DNA of 64,000 nucleotides, from NCBI GenBank assembly GCA_033961575.1, contig CM066738.1, positions 71,595,478-71,659,477 on the forward strand, read 5' to 3'. Positions 37,366-48,089 of this stretch are shown here, piece by piece (within the stretch, counting starts at the first letter, position 1; the number at the start of each line of letters is the position of its first letter). Below the pieces are notes generated by a model that searched no databases, was not told where the DNA came from, and saw only the letters and a program-made list of their open reading frames with translations. The translations under genes and the position numbers were made by a program. Source of the DNA: Aselliscus stoliczkanus. Lineage: Eukaryota; Chordata; Mammalia; Chiroptera; Hipposideridae.

Positions 37366-38309
37366 ACACCAAAATGACAAAAGATCAAAATATGAATAAT
37401 AAAATGTCAAGGATTGCATATCTATTAATAATTACTTTAAATGTAAGGTATTAAATGCTCCAATCAAAAGATAGGGTAACTGAATGGATAAGAAAACAAA
37501 ATCCTTACATATGCTGTTCACAACAGACTCACTTAATATCAAAAGACACAGGCTGAAAGTTAAGAGATGGAAAATGATATTTCATGAAAATGGAAACAAA
37601 CAAGTGAAATGCTGAGATAGCAATACGTAAACAACACAAAAGAGGCTTTAAAAAAAAGGCTATAGCAAAAGGCAAAGAAGAACCCAGTAATCTCATTTCT
37701 GTATATTTAGCAAGAGAAACCCAAAACAATACTTTAACAGGACATGTGCCCCATGTATTCATTGCAGTATTGTTGCAACGGACAAGATGTGGAGGCAACC
37801 TGGGTGTCTATCGATGAATGAGTGGATAAAGAGTAGGTGGTACATATACACAATGTTATATTGCTCAGCCATGGAAGGGAATGGGTTCTTGCCATCTGAG
37901 GTGTCAGGGATGGACCTTGAAGGTATTGTGCTCAGTAGAGTGTGTCAGACAGAGAAAGACAGGTGCAATTTGATTTCACATATATATGGAAGCTTACACC
38001 TTAAATTAATATAAAATAATATTGAATGTCAACTGTAATTGAAAGTTTTTTAAATGGGGAAAAGGTGAAGGGTAATAACAGGTTCAAAATTTCCAGGTAT
38101 AAAACAAATAAGTCATGGAGATGTAACGTGCAGCATGGGAAATATAGTCAATAATATTGTGATAGCCTTGTACAGTAGTGTCAGATGGTTGCTGGACTTA
38201 GGGTGTTCATTTCTTTAGGTATATAAATTTTGAATAACTATGGTGTACACCTGAAACTAATATTAATATTGTATGTTAGCTATATTTTAATAAAAATATT
38301 TAAAAAAAT

Positions 38310-38895
38310 AAATGTTTCAAAATGTCTCTCCACAAGTTCTTTATCAATGAGAGAGGTAAAAAGATAACTTTATAATGGGGAAATCTAGTGGCCATCTTAG
38401 GCAAGTGATCAATCATAGCATCACTGATAATAGGACAACCTGGCATCATGTTCCCCACCTCTCAGCATGATGCCATGAAAAGGACATGTCACACAGGTAG
38501 TAAATCTATCAAAATGAATCAGATCTTGAGAAATAGTCAGAAAAATTCAGATTGTGGAACATTCTATGATAGAAAGGACCTGAACGCTTCCAAATGTCAG
38601 CGTCAGGAAAGACAAAAACTGTGGGAGGACTGCTCTTGATTGAAGGAGACAAAAGAGGTTTGACAAGTAAATGCTGTATATAATCTTTGATTGGACGCTG
38701 GATTGGAAATATAAAATGAGCACTATGAGGAGAATCAAGGACATTTGAATATGGTCAGTGTATTAGATCAAATTATTGTATAAATGGTAAAATTTTTTAG
38801 GCGTCAAAATATTGAGTTTACGTAAGAGAAATGTTCATGTTCTTGGGAGATACAAGCCGAAATAATGTCTGAAACTTACTTTCAGAGATTCAAAA
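38310..38895. other. Intronic sequence, nothing recognised
   Basis: I see no repeat or exon. Confidence 0.5.
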
Positions 38896-38898
38896 AAA

Positions 38899-38929
<31 letters not shown>

Positions 38930-38940
38930 TGTGTGTGTGT
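38896..38940. repeat. (GT)n microsatellite
   Basis: About 20 GT units with one TTTGT interruption. Confidence 0.95.
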
Positions 38941-39732
38941 AGATGTTATTTCTCTGAAAATACACAACTTTGCTTTTTTCTTTTTTTTTAATTTATTTTA
39001 TTAGTTTCAGGTGTACAACACAATGCAATAGTTATACTCTTTACCCCCAAAGTGACAACCGCCCTCCCCCAGTTTGCCACCTCACTCCCCCCCCCCGTAT
39101 CATTCATATCTATCACAACTCCCCTGACAGCCCTCCACAGTATACTCCACATCCCATGACCATCCACTATTCAGTTACAGTTGGCATACAGTATTATACA
39201 ACATCAGCTTCAGGTGTACAGTGCAGTGATCAAGCCTCTACTCCATCCATGAAGTGGTCTCCCTAACAAGACATGTGACTATCGGACATGCCACAAAATT
39301 TTTACATTATTATATTCCCCGAACTGTGTTTCATATCCCTGTGGCAATATTGTAGTTGTCTATTTATTCTGTCTAATCCCTTCCCCTTCCCCCACATCCC
39401 CACCCCGCTCCCAACTAGCAACCCTCAGTTTTTCCTCTACATCTACGAGTCTGTTTACTTTGATCATTCACTCAGCTCTTCAGACTCCATACACAAGTGA
39501 GATCACATGGTACCTGTCCTTCTCCGACTGACTTATTTCATGCAACATAATAGTCTCTTCACAACATTATCAATTACATTCCCAGAACTGCCCCCATATC
39601 CCTGCGGCAACATTATAGTCCCACCTACACTGTCCAAAACCTTCCCCCTCTCCCTCTTCCCCACTCACTCCCAGCCAGCAACCATCAGTTTTTCCTTTAT
39701 ATCTGCTTGATATGACTTTAATCTTCTTAAAT

Positions 39733-40285
39733 TTACTGAGACTTGTTTTGTGGCCTAACATGGTCTATCTTGGAAAATGTCCCATGTGTACTTGAGAAGA
39801 ATGTATATTCTGTTTTATCAGGGTGAAATGCTCTAAAAATATCAACGAAGTCCAGCTGGTCTAAAGTATCATTTAAGGCCCCTCTTTCTGTGTTGATTTT
39901 CTGTCTAAAGGGTCTGTCCATTGGTGACAATGGTGTTGACGTCCCCTACTATGATAGTGTTACTGTTGATCTCTGTGTTTATGTCTGTCAAAATCTGTTA
40001 TATGTAATTAGCAGTTCCTATGTTGGGTGCATAGATGTTTATTAGGGTTATAGTGCCCTACTTTGTCTTTTATTGTAGTCATTTTAAAGTCTATTTTGTC
40101 CAAAATAAGTATTGGTACTCCAACTTTTTTTTTTCTCATTTCCATTTGCATGAAATATCTTATTCCATCTGTAAACAGCATATACATGGGTCCTATTTTC
40201 TTATCCACTCAGCCACTCTCTGTCTTTTGACTGCAGCATTTAGCCCATTCACATTTAAAATGATTATTGATAGGTGCATATGTAT
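39733..40285 (-). pseudogene. L1 ORF2 endonuclease-region remnant
   Basis: Minus-strand peptides such as GPMYMLFTDGI, ALNDTLDQLDFVDIFRAFHP and [18 protein letters not shown] place this in the endonuclease part of ORF2. The frame is broken and the protein stops before the reverse transcriptase. Confidence 0.8.
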
Positions 40286-40339
40286 TGCCATTTTGTTATT
40301 TGTATTCCTGGTCTCCCTGGGTTAGCTTGTTTACCCCTT

Positions 40340-41220
40340 TCTTTTGTTTAAAAAAGCCCTTTTAACATTTCTTGCAATGCTGGCTTGGTGGTAATGAATT
40401 CCTTAAGCTTATTCTTTTCTGAGAAGCTCTTTATTTCTCCTTCAATTTTAAGTGATAGCCGTGCTGGGTAGAGCAATCTTGGTTGTAGGCCTTTATTTTG
40501 TGTCACTTTGAGTATCTCCTGCCACTCCCTTCTGGCCTGCAGAGTTTCTGTAGACAAGTCAGCTGTTAGTCTAACAGGAGTTCCTTTGTATGTAACCTGC
40601 TGTCTTTCTCTTGCTGCCTCTAGGATTCTGTCTTTGTCTTTAACCTTTGCCATTTAAACTACGATGTGTCTTGGTGTGGACCTGTTTGGGTTCAGCTTGT
40701 TTGGAACCCTCTGCACTTACTGGGCATGTATGTTTATTTCCTTCAGCAGGGTAGGGAAGTTTTCAGTCATTATTTTTTCAAATACATTTTCAACCCCTTG
40801 CTTCTTCTCTTCTCCTTCTGGTATCCCTATGATTCAAAGGTGGTTGCATTTCACCTTATCCCATAGGGCTCTTAAACTATTTTCATTGTTTTTTATTCTT
40901 TGGTCTTTTTGCTGTGCCAACTGGGTGATTTCTGCTATTTTATCTTCCAAATCGCTGATCCGCTCCTCTGCTTCATCTACTCTACTGGTGATTCCTTCGA
41001 GTGTGTTCTTCATTTCAGTTATTGTATTCTTTAGTTCTAACAGGTTGTTTTTTATGGTTTCCCTATCCTTCTTTATGTCCTTGCTAAGTTCCTTAAACAT
41101 TCTTATCATCAGTGTTCTAAACTCTGTCTCTGAAAGGTTGGATCCCTCTGTTTCATTTAGTTCCATTTCTAGAGGTTTCTTCTGATCTTTTACTTGTGAC
41201 ATGTTTCTTTATTTCCCCAT
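40340..41220 (-). pseudogene. L1 ORF1 remnant
   Basis: The N-terminal part (MSQVKDQKKPLEMELNETEG, from about 41202) leads into a coiled coil (ITSRVDEAEERISDLEDKIA). The C-terminal part (VKDKDRILEAARERQQVTYK; EFITTKPALQEMLKGLF) is in another frame at 40348-40653. It is close to the ORF1 at 16750-17666 and apparently less damaged. Confidence 0.85.
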
Positions 41221-42149
41221 TCTGGCTGTCGCTCTGGGACTGCTTTGATGTATTAGATAGATCACCAGGGAGAGCCCTGGCTGGATCACGCAGGCACACA
41301 GCTCACGGCCCAACACTCCCAGAAAAACTCCCAATCTCAGCCTGTCCCAATCAGCCACTCGCAGATCAGGCCGAGCAACCTGACAACCAATCACCAGCCT
41401 GTCAACTCTACAAGTGCAGTGCGGAGAGCGGGGACCCGAGGCGGCTTGCACACTCCCGGGTCTCAGTGAGCAGCCTGTTGCGCGCGCGCACACGCACTTC
41501 TGCGTCAATTCCACCAGACCAATGAGGTCTCGGACCTGATCCTCCGTGGAAGGGCCCAAGCCCGACAAAATGGAGTCCTCCCTACACCACTCGCGTGCAG
41601 GCTCCATACCAGGGGAACAATAGTCCGGAAAACTCCAGCCTTTGCACCAAAGATGCTCAGTTCAGTCCATCCCCGCAGGCTCCCGGGTCCGGCTCATACA
41701 GCCACTCCCTTCACCAGGAACCAGGTAAGTGCTCACCGGTGAGCAAGCCCGGGTGCCGGCCCCACTGATTCTCCAGCTGCTCTTAGCCTCACAGAGCTGA
41801 GCAAAGAGAGTCCTCACTAATTTACTGCCGGCTATATTAGAACTCCTCTTCCTGGCAAAGGAACTCTAGGCTGGTGAGCTTGGTGTGTGGCCGGAGGGTC
41901 TCTCCCTCAACCAGACAAGCTTCCCACGGCTCGGGTTTCCCTCACGGGGTTCGCCCTCTCTCGTCTCCGCCCATCCTACCAGACCCGACGTGGCCTCCTC
42001 TTTAACTTCTTCGTTTAGTGGTTCTGTTCATCTAGTGTTCCGGGGACCTCCAGGGTTGAATGCTGTATAATTCGTTTGTAATTTTGGTGTGATCCTGGGA
42101 GGTAGTTAGCACAGCGTCTGTCTATTGCGCCATTTTACCGGAAGTCTGT

Positions 42150-42518
42150 CTTTGCTTTTTTTCTTCTAGCGACTCCATTGTCTCACACTTTCCAGCCTTA
42201 CAAAAGGCCCTTGTTTACATCAGCGAATCTCAAGCATGTGTCATGTGTGTTTTGAAGTATTTTGAGTGATCATAGAGCAAACATAAATAACTGATAATAG
42301 GAGAAGGAGACATTTAAAAGTCACATAATCTTAAATTATCTAGCAGAAGAGAATCAATCCATACAGGCATGAACTGGCTGTGAACTGTCTTTGGACACCA
42401 CTCACTCTGCCTCACAGCAACATTTTGAATCTGCACATCTCAGAGATTTGCTGCAGAGCTGGAGCACTTGGAAGAATCAGCTGCAAGTTACACAGCAGTG
42501 GTGGTGATTGAGAAAATA
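42150..42518. other. Intronic sequence, nothing recognised
   Basis: Sequence between the L1 and the mariner element. Confidence 0.5.
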
Positions 42519-43430
42519 TACGAGATGTGATCAAACAATACAGTGAATGTTTAAATTTTAAAAATTAAATACAGTAAAAGACACATTGCCATTAATCCTC
42601 CTCAAAATACTCCCCTTCACTTCAAACAAACCTATCCCATTGTTCTTGCCACTTTCTGAGAAGTTCTGGAAGTCCTCTTTTGCGAGTGTCTTTAGTTGGT
42701 GCTGTCATGGCTGTCTTGATGTGCTGAATCATTTTGACTTTGGGGAAGAGCCATAAGTCTCACGGTGCCAGATCCAGTGAATAAGGTAGATGAGGACACA
42801 TCATAATGTTTTTATTTGATAGAAATGCCATATACCAGAAGTGATGTGTGACACGGAGTGTTATGATGGGGATGATTTATGGCACACTTTAAAACACACC
42901 TTCTGTCAACCATAGCTTACACCCAACTGACTGCACTGAACAAGTTGAAACTTGTCACACACTGTTATTGAAGTTCGATGTGCCGTTTCCTGTTTGAAGA
43001 TCCCTGCCTTTCCATTGGATGGCACTTGGTAGCAGCATTCACCATATTTTGTGATCACAATGAAAAGGCTCTGTGTCACACATCACTTCTGGTACGGCAA
43101 TTTCTGTCAAATAAAAACATTACGTGTGTCCTCATCCACCTTATTCACTGGGTCTGGCACCTTGTGACTTATGGCTCTTTCCCAAAATCAGAATGACCAT
43201 GAAAGGTAAATGTTTTGAATCAATTGAGGACATTAAGGCAGCCATGACAATGCAATTAAAGACACTCATGAAAGGACTTCCAGAACTGCTTCAGAAAATG
43301 GCAAGACAATGGGATAAGTGTTCGAAGTAAGGGGAAGTATTTTGAGGGGGATTAATGGCAATGTGTCTTTTACTGTAATACATTTTTTAAAAATTTAAAT
43401 ATTCACCATATATTTTGATCATATCTCGTA
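42519..43430. mobile_element. Palindromic mariner-type DNA transposon
   Basis: It is bounded by TA on both sides, with terminal repeats 'cgagatgtgatcaaa' (left) and its near inverse at the right. The inverted similarity is not limited to short ends. About 340-360 bp on each side (42521-42861 and 43069-43428) are imperfect reverse complements, around a centre of roughly 200 bp. The right arm encodes the C-terminal part of a mariner transposase in sense; the left arm holds a decayed antisense copy of the same part. Confidence 0.85.
43124..43330 (+). pseudogene. Mariner transposase C-terminal fragment
   Basis: The frame contains HPPYSLGLAPCDLWLFPK followed by KGKCFESIEDIKAA and a WDKCSK-like end, the usual C-terminus of Tc1/mariner transposases. 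The Asp in APCD corresponds to the third catalytic aspartate of the D,D34D triad, while the neighbouring PD of the usual SPDLAP is changed to LG. The N-terminal DNA-binding half and the other two catalytic residues are not in this frame, so it cannot act alone. Confidence 0.85.
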
Positions 43431-43683
43431 GTGCAAATGGACTCAGAAAAAATGAAATGCAGCCTAAAGGTAGTCAGGGCATATAAAACATGTGCTTTTG
43501 TTTTTCCTAAGATGAAAATGGGAGAGAAGCATTTTAACTTGGAACGGCCTATCTGATAGGTGCTGGAAGATGAGTTGGTGGAATCAGTGGGTTTATTAAA
43601 TTAGGCCCGGGTGGCAGGCTCATATAACAAAGGGAGGGGCACACTATGGCATGTCTCCACCTGCTGCTTGATTTGGGATTTTT

Positions 43684-44125
43684 TTTTTTCTTTAAGATAT
43701 TTTATTGGGGAATTGGGAGAGGGGAACAACATTGGGGAATTCGGGAAGGGGAACAGACAAGTTGCTGTCTTTTTGTTCTTCAGTCTAGTTGTGGAGGACA
43801 TTGCTTCATTGGCCCATGTTGGTAATATCATTGTGCTCTTCCCAGGGTGAGGCAGATCGGTCGCTGGCCTCTGGACGCCACTCACAGTGGCTCTTGGCAG
43901 CTTACGCTGGCTGCCGGCCACTCACTATAGCTTATGGCAGCCCACTGCAGCAGGGGCTGCAGCCTACATGTCGCCAGGACTCGTGCAGCCCAGCTCCAGG
44001 TGAAGCAGTTGTTCATCATCTTAGTTGTAGAGGGCAGTGTCACTGGCCCTCATATGTGGAATCAGAACTGTGGCATTTGGCGTCCCAAACCAGCTCTTAA
44101 GCAACGCGCCACTCAGCTGGCCCTA
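43684..44125 (-). mobile_element. Composite SINE (type B), antisense
   Basis: Poly-T and 'aagatattttattggggaat' lead to 'cgccactcagctggcccta'. The flank 'gatttgggattttt' is duplicated at 43670-43683 and 44126-44139. It has only one copy of the internal 'cgctggctgccggccactc' unit. Confidence 0.93.
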
Positions 44126-44439
44126 GATTTGGGATTTTTAACTGCTGTGCTGCTTCAAAGGAATCACACATTATTTCAGAACATGATGAAGCAAAACAAA
44201 GAAAGTGGTCTTCTGAGCCACTGAGGCTATTTCATTTATTTGGATTTTTAGTAAAGAAAGTGCAACTTTGGGAAACCGTTGTATTCAAATAACTCTTGAG
44301 ATCTATTATACTATAGCTCACCATCTCCAGGCTCCCAATAATACAAACTTAGCATATTTAGAAATAATGATGTTTGGAATGTTCAGTTTATTTCCCCTAG
44401 AATGAAACAGGTCAAATATTAAGTACTTATTAGATTCTG

Positions 44440-44610
44440 TGGCATAGCTAATTGTCAGTGAGTAAGATTTTATACCTGCAACACTTTGGACACATTACTT
44501 AATTTTCTTGATCCACATTATTGTGAGGCCTAAATGCGAGAATGTTTGAGAAGTACTTAGCCTAGTACCTAGAACATAATAATGATTACAGCATAAATTG
44601 TTAAATAAAT
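44440..44610 (+). repeat. MIR remnant, sense
   Basis: 'acacattacttaattttctt', 'tgtgaggcctaaatgcgag' and 'agtacctagaacataataat' follow the second half of MIR. It lies 370 bp before the LAMA3 exon at 44978. Confidence 0.65.
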
Positions 44611-44977
44611 ATAGGGGTTTCTTTGGGGGTGGGGAGTGTGCTTGATGATGACTGTTACTTAACATCAGACTTCTCTGAATGTACAGACTTTAAGATGCTA
44701 GGTAGGCTGGTTGAAATTCAAGGGTAGGATGAATGGAGGTGTACAAAGATTAACATATAGATCTGGTGTAGAAATAAAAATGGTAATTTTGATTTTGGTT
44801 GTAATAAGTTTGAGAGACTGCAGCCAGGTAGAGATGTCCCATAGGCAGTTAGAAATGGGGTCTGGGTCTTGGGAGAGGTGTGGCTATATGCTTTGGGAAT
44901 CAGTATCATATAGGTGGTGATTGAGGTTGTGGATAGATGAATTGTCTTTAATAACTGTATCTCCTTTTATTTATCAG

Positions 44978-45095
44978 CTTTTCTATGTGGCCTATGTGTT
45001 AATCAAATTTGCAAATTCTCCTCGTCCTGATCTTTGGGTCTTGGAGAGATCTGTAGACTTTGGGAGCACCTACTCACCCTGGCAATATTTTGCTC
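44978..45095 (+). CDS. LAMA3: LAMA3 internal exon (laminin alpha-3B, LN domain), probably exon 3
   Basis: Laminin alpha-3 is the alpha chain of basement-membrane laminin-332/3B32/311; it is secreted and links epithelial cells to the matrix. This exon starts in phase 0 after a pyrimidine-rich acceptor ending 'atttatcag' and ends one base into a codon at donor 'gtaagt'. It gives 39 codons beginning [14 protein letters not shown] and including [16 protein letters not shown], a highly conserved core of the laminin N-terminal (LN) domain, which mediates laminin network assembly. The last C joins AT of the next exon to make His. No frameshift or stop is seen. The best match from family knowledge is LAMA3 rather than LAMA5, because the downstream LE module carries LAMA3-type residues. 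The exon number is inferred from the human gene. Confidence 0.93.
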
Positions 45096-45792
45096 GTAAG
45101 TAATCTTGACTACCATGTTATAAGGGGCTTTAATTATTTACAACAGATCAAGACTTTGAATTTAACTAGAAAATTAGTCTCTCTGTGTGGCTAGTTATGG
45201 ATTGGTTGATTTTAACTTTCTAGGGTACCCTCAGTATGTGTGCATTAATTGCAAGGATACACATACAGAACTGAGGTTAAAATGCCTTTTATGTTAACAA
45301 TTCTTGCCACTATTTACGGAAAAACAATGTACCTGTAACTGGGCCATAGCTCTAATTCTTTTCCTTTTATGCAGAATTAGGAAGTTAGTTTTATTTTATG
45401 GATACTGCGTTTTGCATAACTTACCTTTACCCTGTCATCTTCACTTCCTTAATGAAGAATGTCAGTGTCTCTGTTGAATTGAGATGGACAGGAATTTTGC
45501 TTACAAAGGCATTGGGTTTTCTGTGAATGCTCTTTAGAGGGTAAACTTGCCTAATGGGGAGTGAGGATTTAGAACTACATCTCTAAACATTGCTTTTGAA
45601 AGTTAAATGGCTTGGAATAGCTTGGTATTTTCTTTCATGATCTATAAACTTCATTCAAAGCTTTTGTCTAAAAATCTTAATTCGGTTCTTTCTCTTTTCA
45701 CTTATTTTCTTAAGGAAACATAAGATTTCTTAAGGGTTTTACAACAAAATGATAATGTTTTATTTCACAATCTTAAAATTTTTCCTTCTTAG

Positions 45793-45911
45793 ATTCTAAA
45801 GTAGACTGTTTGGAACAATTTGGGCAGGTGGCAAATACAGCTATCACCCAAGATGATGATGTGCTTTGTACAACTGAATATTCCCGAATTGTACCTTTGG
45901 AAAATGGTGAG
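45793..45911 (+). CDS. LAMA3: LAMA3 internal exon (LN domain, continued)
   Basis: The acceptor is 'ccttcttag' and the donor 'gtaagt'. The exon is 119 nt: two bases finish the split His codon and 39 full codons follow, ending in phase 0 with ...[12 protein letters not shown]. The peptide contains [10 protein letters not shown] and DDDVLC, where the two cysteines fit the conserved disulfide pair of LN domains. It follows the previous exon after a 697-bp intron. A few positions (for example EQ after CL, and Q before VANTA) seem to differ from the human protein as I remember it, which would be ordinary species divergence. A composite SINE begins only about 90 bp after the donor. Confidence 0.94.
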
Positions 45912-45999
45912 GTAAGTAGATTTGGGAGGCTGTGAGAGATAAGACTCAGAAATGAAGATGAGGATATCAATATTTCATAAATGTGAAACTTGCACTTTT

Positions 46000-46569
46000 T
46001 TTTTTTTTTAAAGATTTTATTGGGGAATTGGGGGAGGGGAACAGACAAGTTGTTGGGTTTTTTTTGTTTTTTTTTTTGAGGGCAATGTCACTGGCCCTCA
46101 TATATGGGACCGAACCAGGGCTGCTGGCTTCCCCAGCCAGCACTTAACCACTGCACCACTCGGCTGGCCCATGTTGCTGTTTTTTTGTTCTTCAGTCTAG
46201 TTGTGGAGGACATCACTTCACTGGCCCATGTTGGTAATATCATTGTGCTCTTCCCGGGTGAGCCAGTCACTGGGGGGGCCATTGGACAGCTGCTCACTGT
46301 GGCTCATGGCAGCTTACGCTGGCTGCTGGCCACCACACTGGCTGCCAGCCACTGACGGTAGCACATGGCAGCCCACTGCAGCAGGGGCTGCAGCCTACGC
46401 CATCTCCAGCAACTCACGGCAGCCCAGCTCCAGGTGAAGCTGTTGTTCACCATCTTAGCTCTAAAGAGTGCAGTGTGACTGGCTCTATGTGGGATCCGAA
46501 CAGGGGCCCTGCTGCTCAGAGCTGGTGTCCCAAGCCAACTCTTAACCAACGCGCCACTTGGCCGTCCCC
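46000..46569 (-). mobile_element. Composite SINE (type B), antisense, hosting a second SINE
   Basis: It begins with poly-T and 'aaagattttattggggaatt' and ends 'cgcgccacttggccgtccc'. The flank 'gaaacttg(c/a)actttt' is at 45985-45999 and 46570-46584 with one mismatch. A type A SINE (about 46050-46170) is inserted within it. It starts 88 bp after a LAMA3 splice donor. Confidence 0.9.
46050..46170 (-). mobile_element. Short tRNA-derived SINE (type A), nested
   Basis: A T-run is followed by 'gagggcaatgtcactggccc' and 'cttaaccactgcaccactc', ending 'ggctggcc'. It interrupts the type B phrase 'gacaagttgctgtctttttg', part of which ('gttg(t/c)tg') is repeated on both sides. Confidence 0.85.
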
Positions 46570-47702
46570 GAAACTTGAACTTTTAAGGAATTCTAACATA
46601 GATCATGATGAAAGTGGTAGAGGAGTCACACTGAAGACTCCCACAGTGAGGTGGGTTAGAAATCTTTTTTTTTTTCATCGAGGTATCATTGACATTGGGA
46701 ATTCTATCTGAACTCTCATTCTCTTCTGGAAGTCAGGTTTCCAGATTCAAAGCCAACAGATCTTGAACTCTCTTTTCTTGTGGAATATTTTGAGAGGGGG
46801 TTGCTGGTGATTGAGGTGAAGATCCCTCCCACTGTTTCACAAACACATTATCTATGTAGAGTGAGGAGATAGAGATGAGGTGAAGACAGCAGCAGTATCC
46901 CCTAATCCCTTTGGGCAGGGTGGGCATCATCTGTTAGGAAGAAAAGAATGGCTGTCCTTTGGGGATACATTTGGTTCTTGTGAAGTCAGTCTGGTTAATT
47001 GTTAAGGGAGGTAGGAAAACAGAGTTGGGAAGAATCAGAAAATTTCATGGACATTGTGAGGCCATATGAGTATGAAGTGAGTTTCAAACAAATTTCTTTA
47101 AATTTTTTTTTACCTTTTTAGGTAGAAAGGTCTTTCTTTAATAGCTCTATCTAGTATCTTCCAATGAGTGGTCCACTACCGTGTCTCAAATGTTTGGGAC
47201 TTGAACTTCATCATATCAAGATTTAAGATAAAACATTGGTGTTGTGTAGATTTTAAAAAATCTCCTGCACTGTCAACTTTATATCCAGAGACTTCCTTTT
47301 TTCAACCTCATTTGTATTTTTAGATTACTTTAGCTTTGCTTCTTTGATGCAGCTTGACAAAAAGTTGTTTCCTTATATTTATATATGTTAACATTAAACT
47401 TGCTACATTTCATGGTATTATAGCCCCACAACTACATTGATAGAACAAAGGATTTGAAAATGAAATTATAACATCTCCTGAGAGCTCAGGTTTTAAAGAC
47501 AGATTGCCAGAATTCGAAGGGAAGGTGGAACTAGCAATGAGGTTTTTAGACATAAAGAAGATCCAAGACCACCTACAAACATCTAATGGTTCAAAGAAAC
47601 CTAGTGCTTTGGGGCATGTGAATTATTTTTAGTTGCTTGTAGCTAAATTTTGATGAAAGGACTTTTTCCCCCTCTATGTGTATGCGTGTGTGGTTATTTT
47701 AG

Positions 47703-47873
47703 GTTGTGGTGTCCTTGATAAATAATCGTCCAGGTGCAAAAAATTTTACTTTCTATCACACCCTGAGGGAGTTCACCAAGGCAACAAACATCCGCTTGCG
47801 TTTTCTCCGAACCAACACCCTTCTTGGACACCTTATCTCCAAAGCACAGCGAGATCCAACTGTCACTCGTCGG
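47703..47873 (+). CDS. LAMA3: LAMA3 internal exon (LN domain, C-terminal half)
   Basis: The exon is 171 nt and exactly 57 codons, phase 0 at both ends, with acceptor 'ggttattttag' and donor 'gtgagt'. It starts [17 protein letters not shown] and runs through [20 protein letters not shown] to DPTVTRR. The RLRFLRTNT stretch is a signature of LN domains shared by laminins and netrins. An N-glycosylation sequon (NFT) is present. The reading frame joins both neighbouring exons without a break. The intron before it is 1.79 kb and contains a SINE-in-SINE insertion. Confidence 0.96.
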
Positions 47874-48089
47874 GTGAGTAGTGTTTTTAAGTACCTAGAC
47901 AGCAGCATTTACTTTTTTTTGCTTATAAAATTAATTGCCTTGAACTCTTTCAAGTAATTTTTATAGCCAGAAATAGTGTAGGTGTAGGAGTTGTTCTTAT
48001 CTGAAATACTCAATGTAATTTAGAATGGTTGTTGAAGAAAAATCATTATATTCAAAGAAGATGAAAGGCAAAAGATGACAGCCAGCCTG

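Larger units (their letters stand above)
35021..38309 (+). mobile_element. HAL1-like 'half-L1' element, sense
   Basis: It begins 'gggtcaaaatggcagagtag' (L1/HAL1 5' end), carries an ORF1 remnant and short ORF2-like scraps, and ends with the L1 3' terminus 'gtacacctgaaactaatatt' plus an A/T tail. There is no reverse-transcriptase core. The flank 'aaatgtttca' is found at 35011-35020 and 38310-38319, so the whole 3.3 kb (including a later 454-bp SINE) is one insertion. HAL1 elements are known half-L1s mobilised in trans by L1 machinery. Confidence 0.8.
38983..42149 (-). mobile_element. Internally deleted, spliced-looking L1, antisense, with target-site duplication
   Basis: Read leftward it holds the L1 5' end (42149), a short 5' region (41266-42149), ORF1, the ORF2 endonuclease part, then a direct jump at about 39705 to duplicated 3' UTR sequence and the 3' terminus. 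The reverse transcriptase is missing. The flank 'ctttgcttttttctt' occurs at 38968-38982 and, with one extra T, at 42150-42165, so the deleted form appears to have inserted as such. The 1.85-kb 5' segment present in the L1 at 12285-20528 is precisely absent. Confidence 0.85.

Noticed and set aside
1..44977. An upstream LAMA3 exon encoding the first part of the LN domain
   Set aside because: I looked for frames containing features such as FCDYC or RWWQSP and found none, but this was by eye only. A translated search would be decisive.
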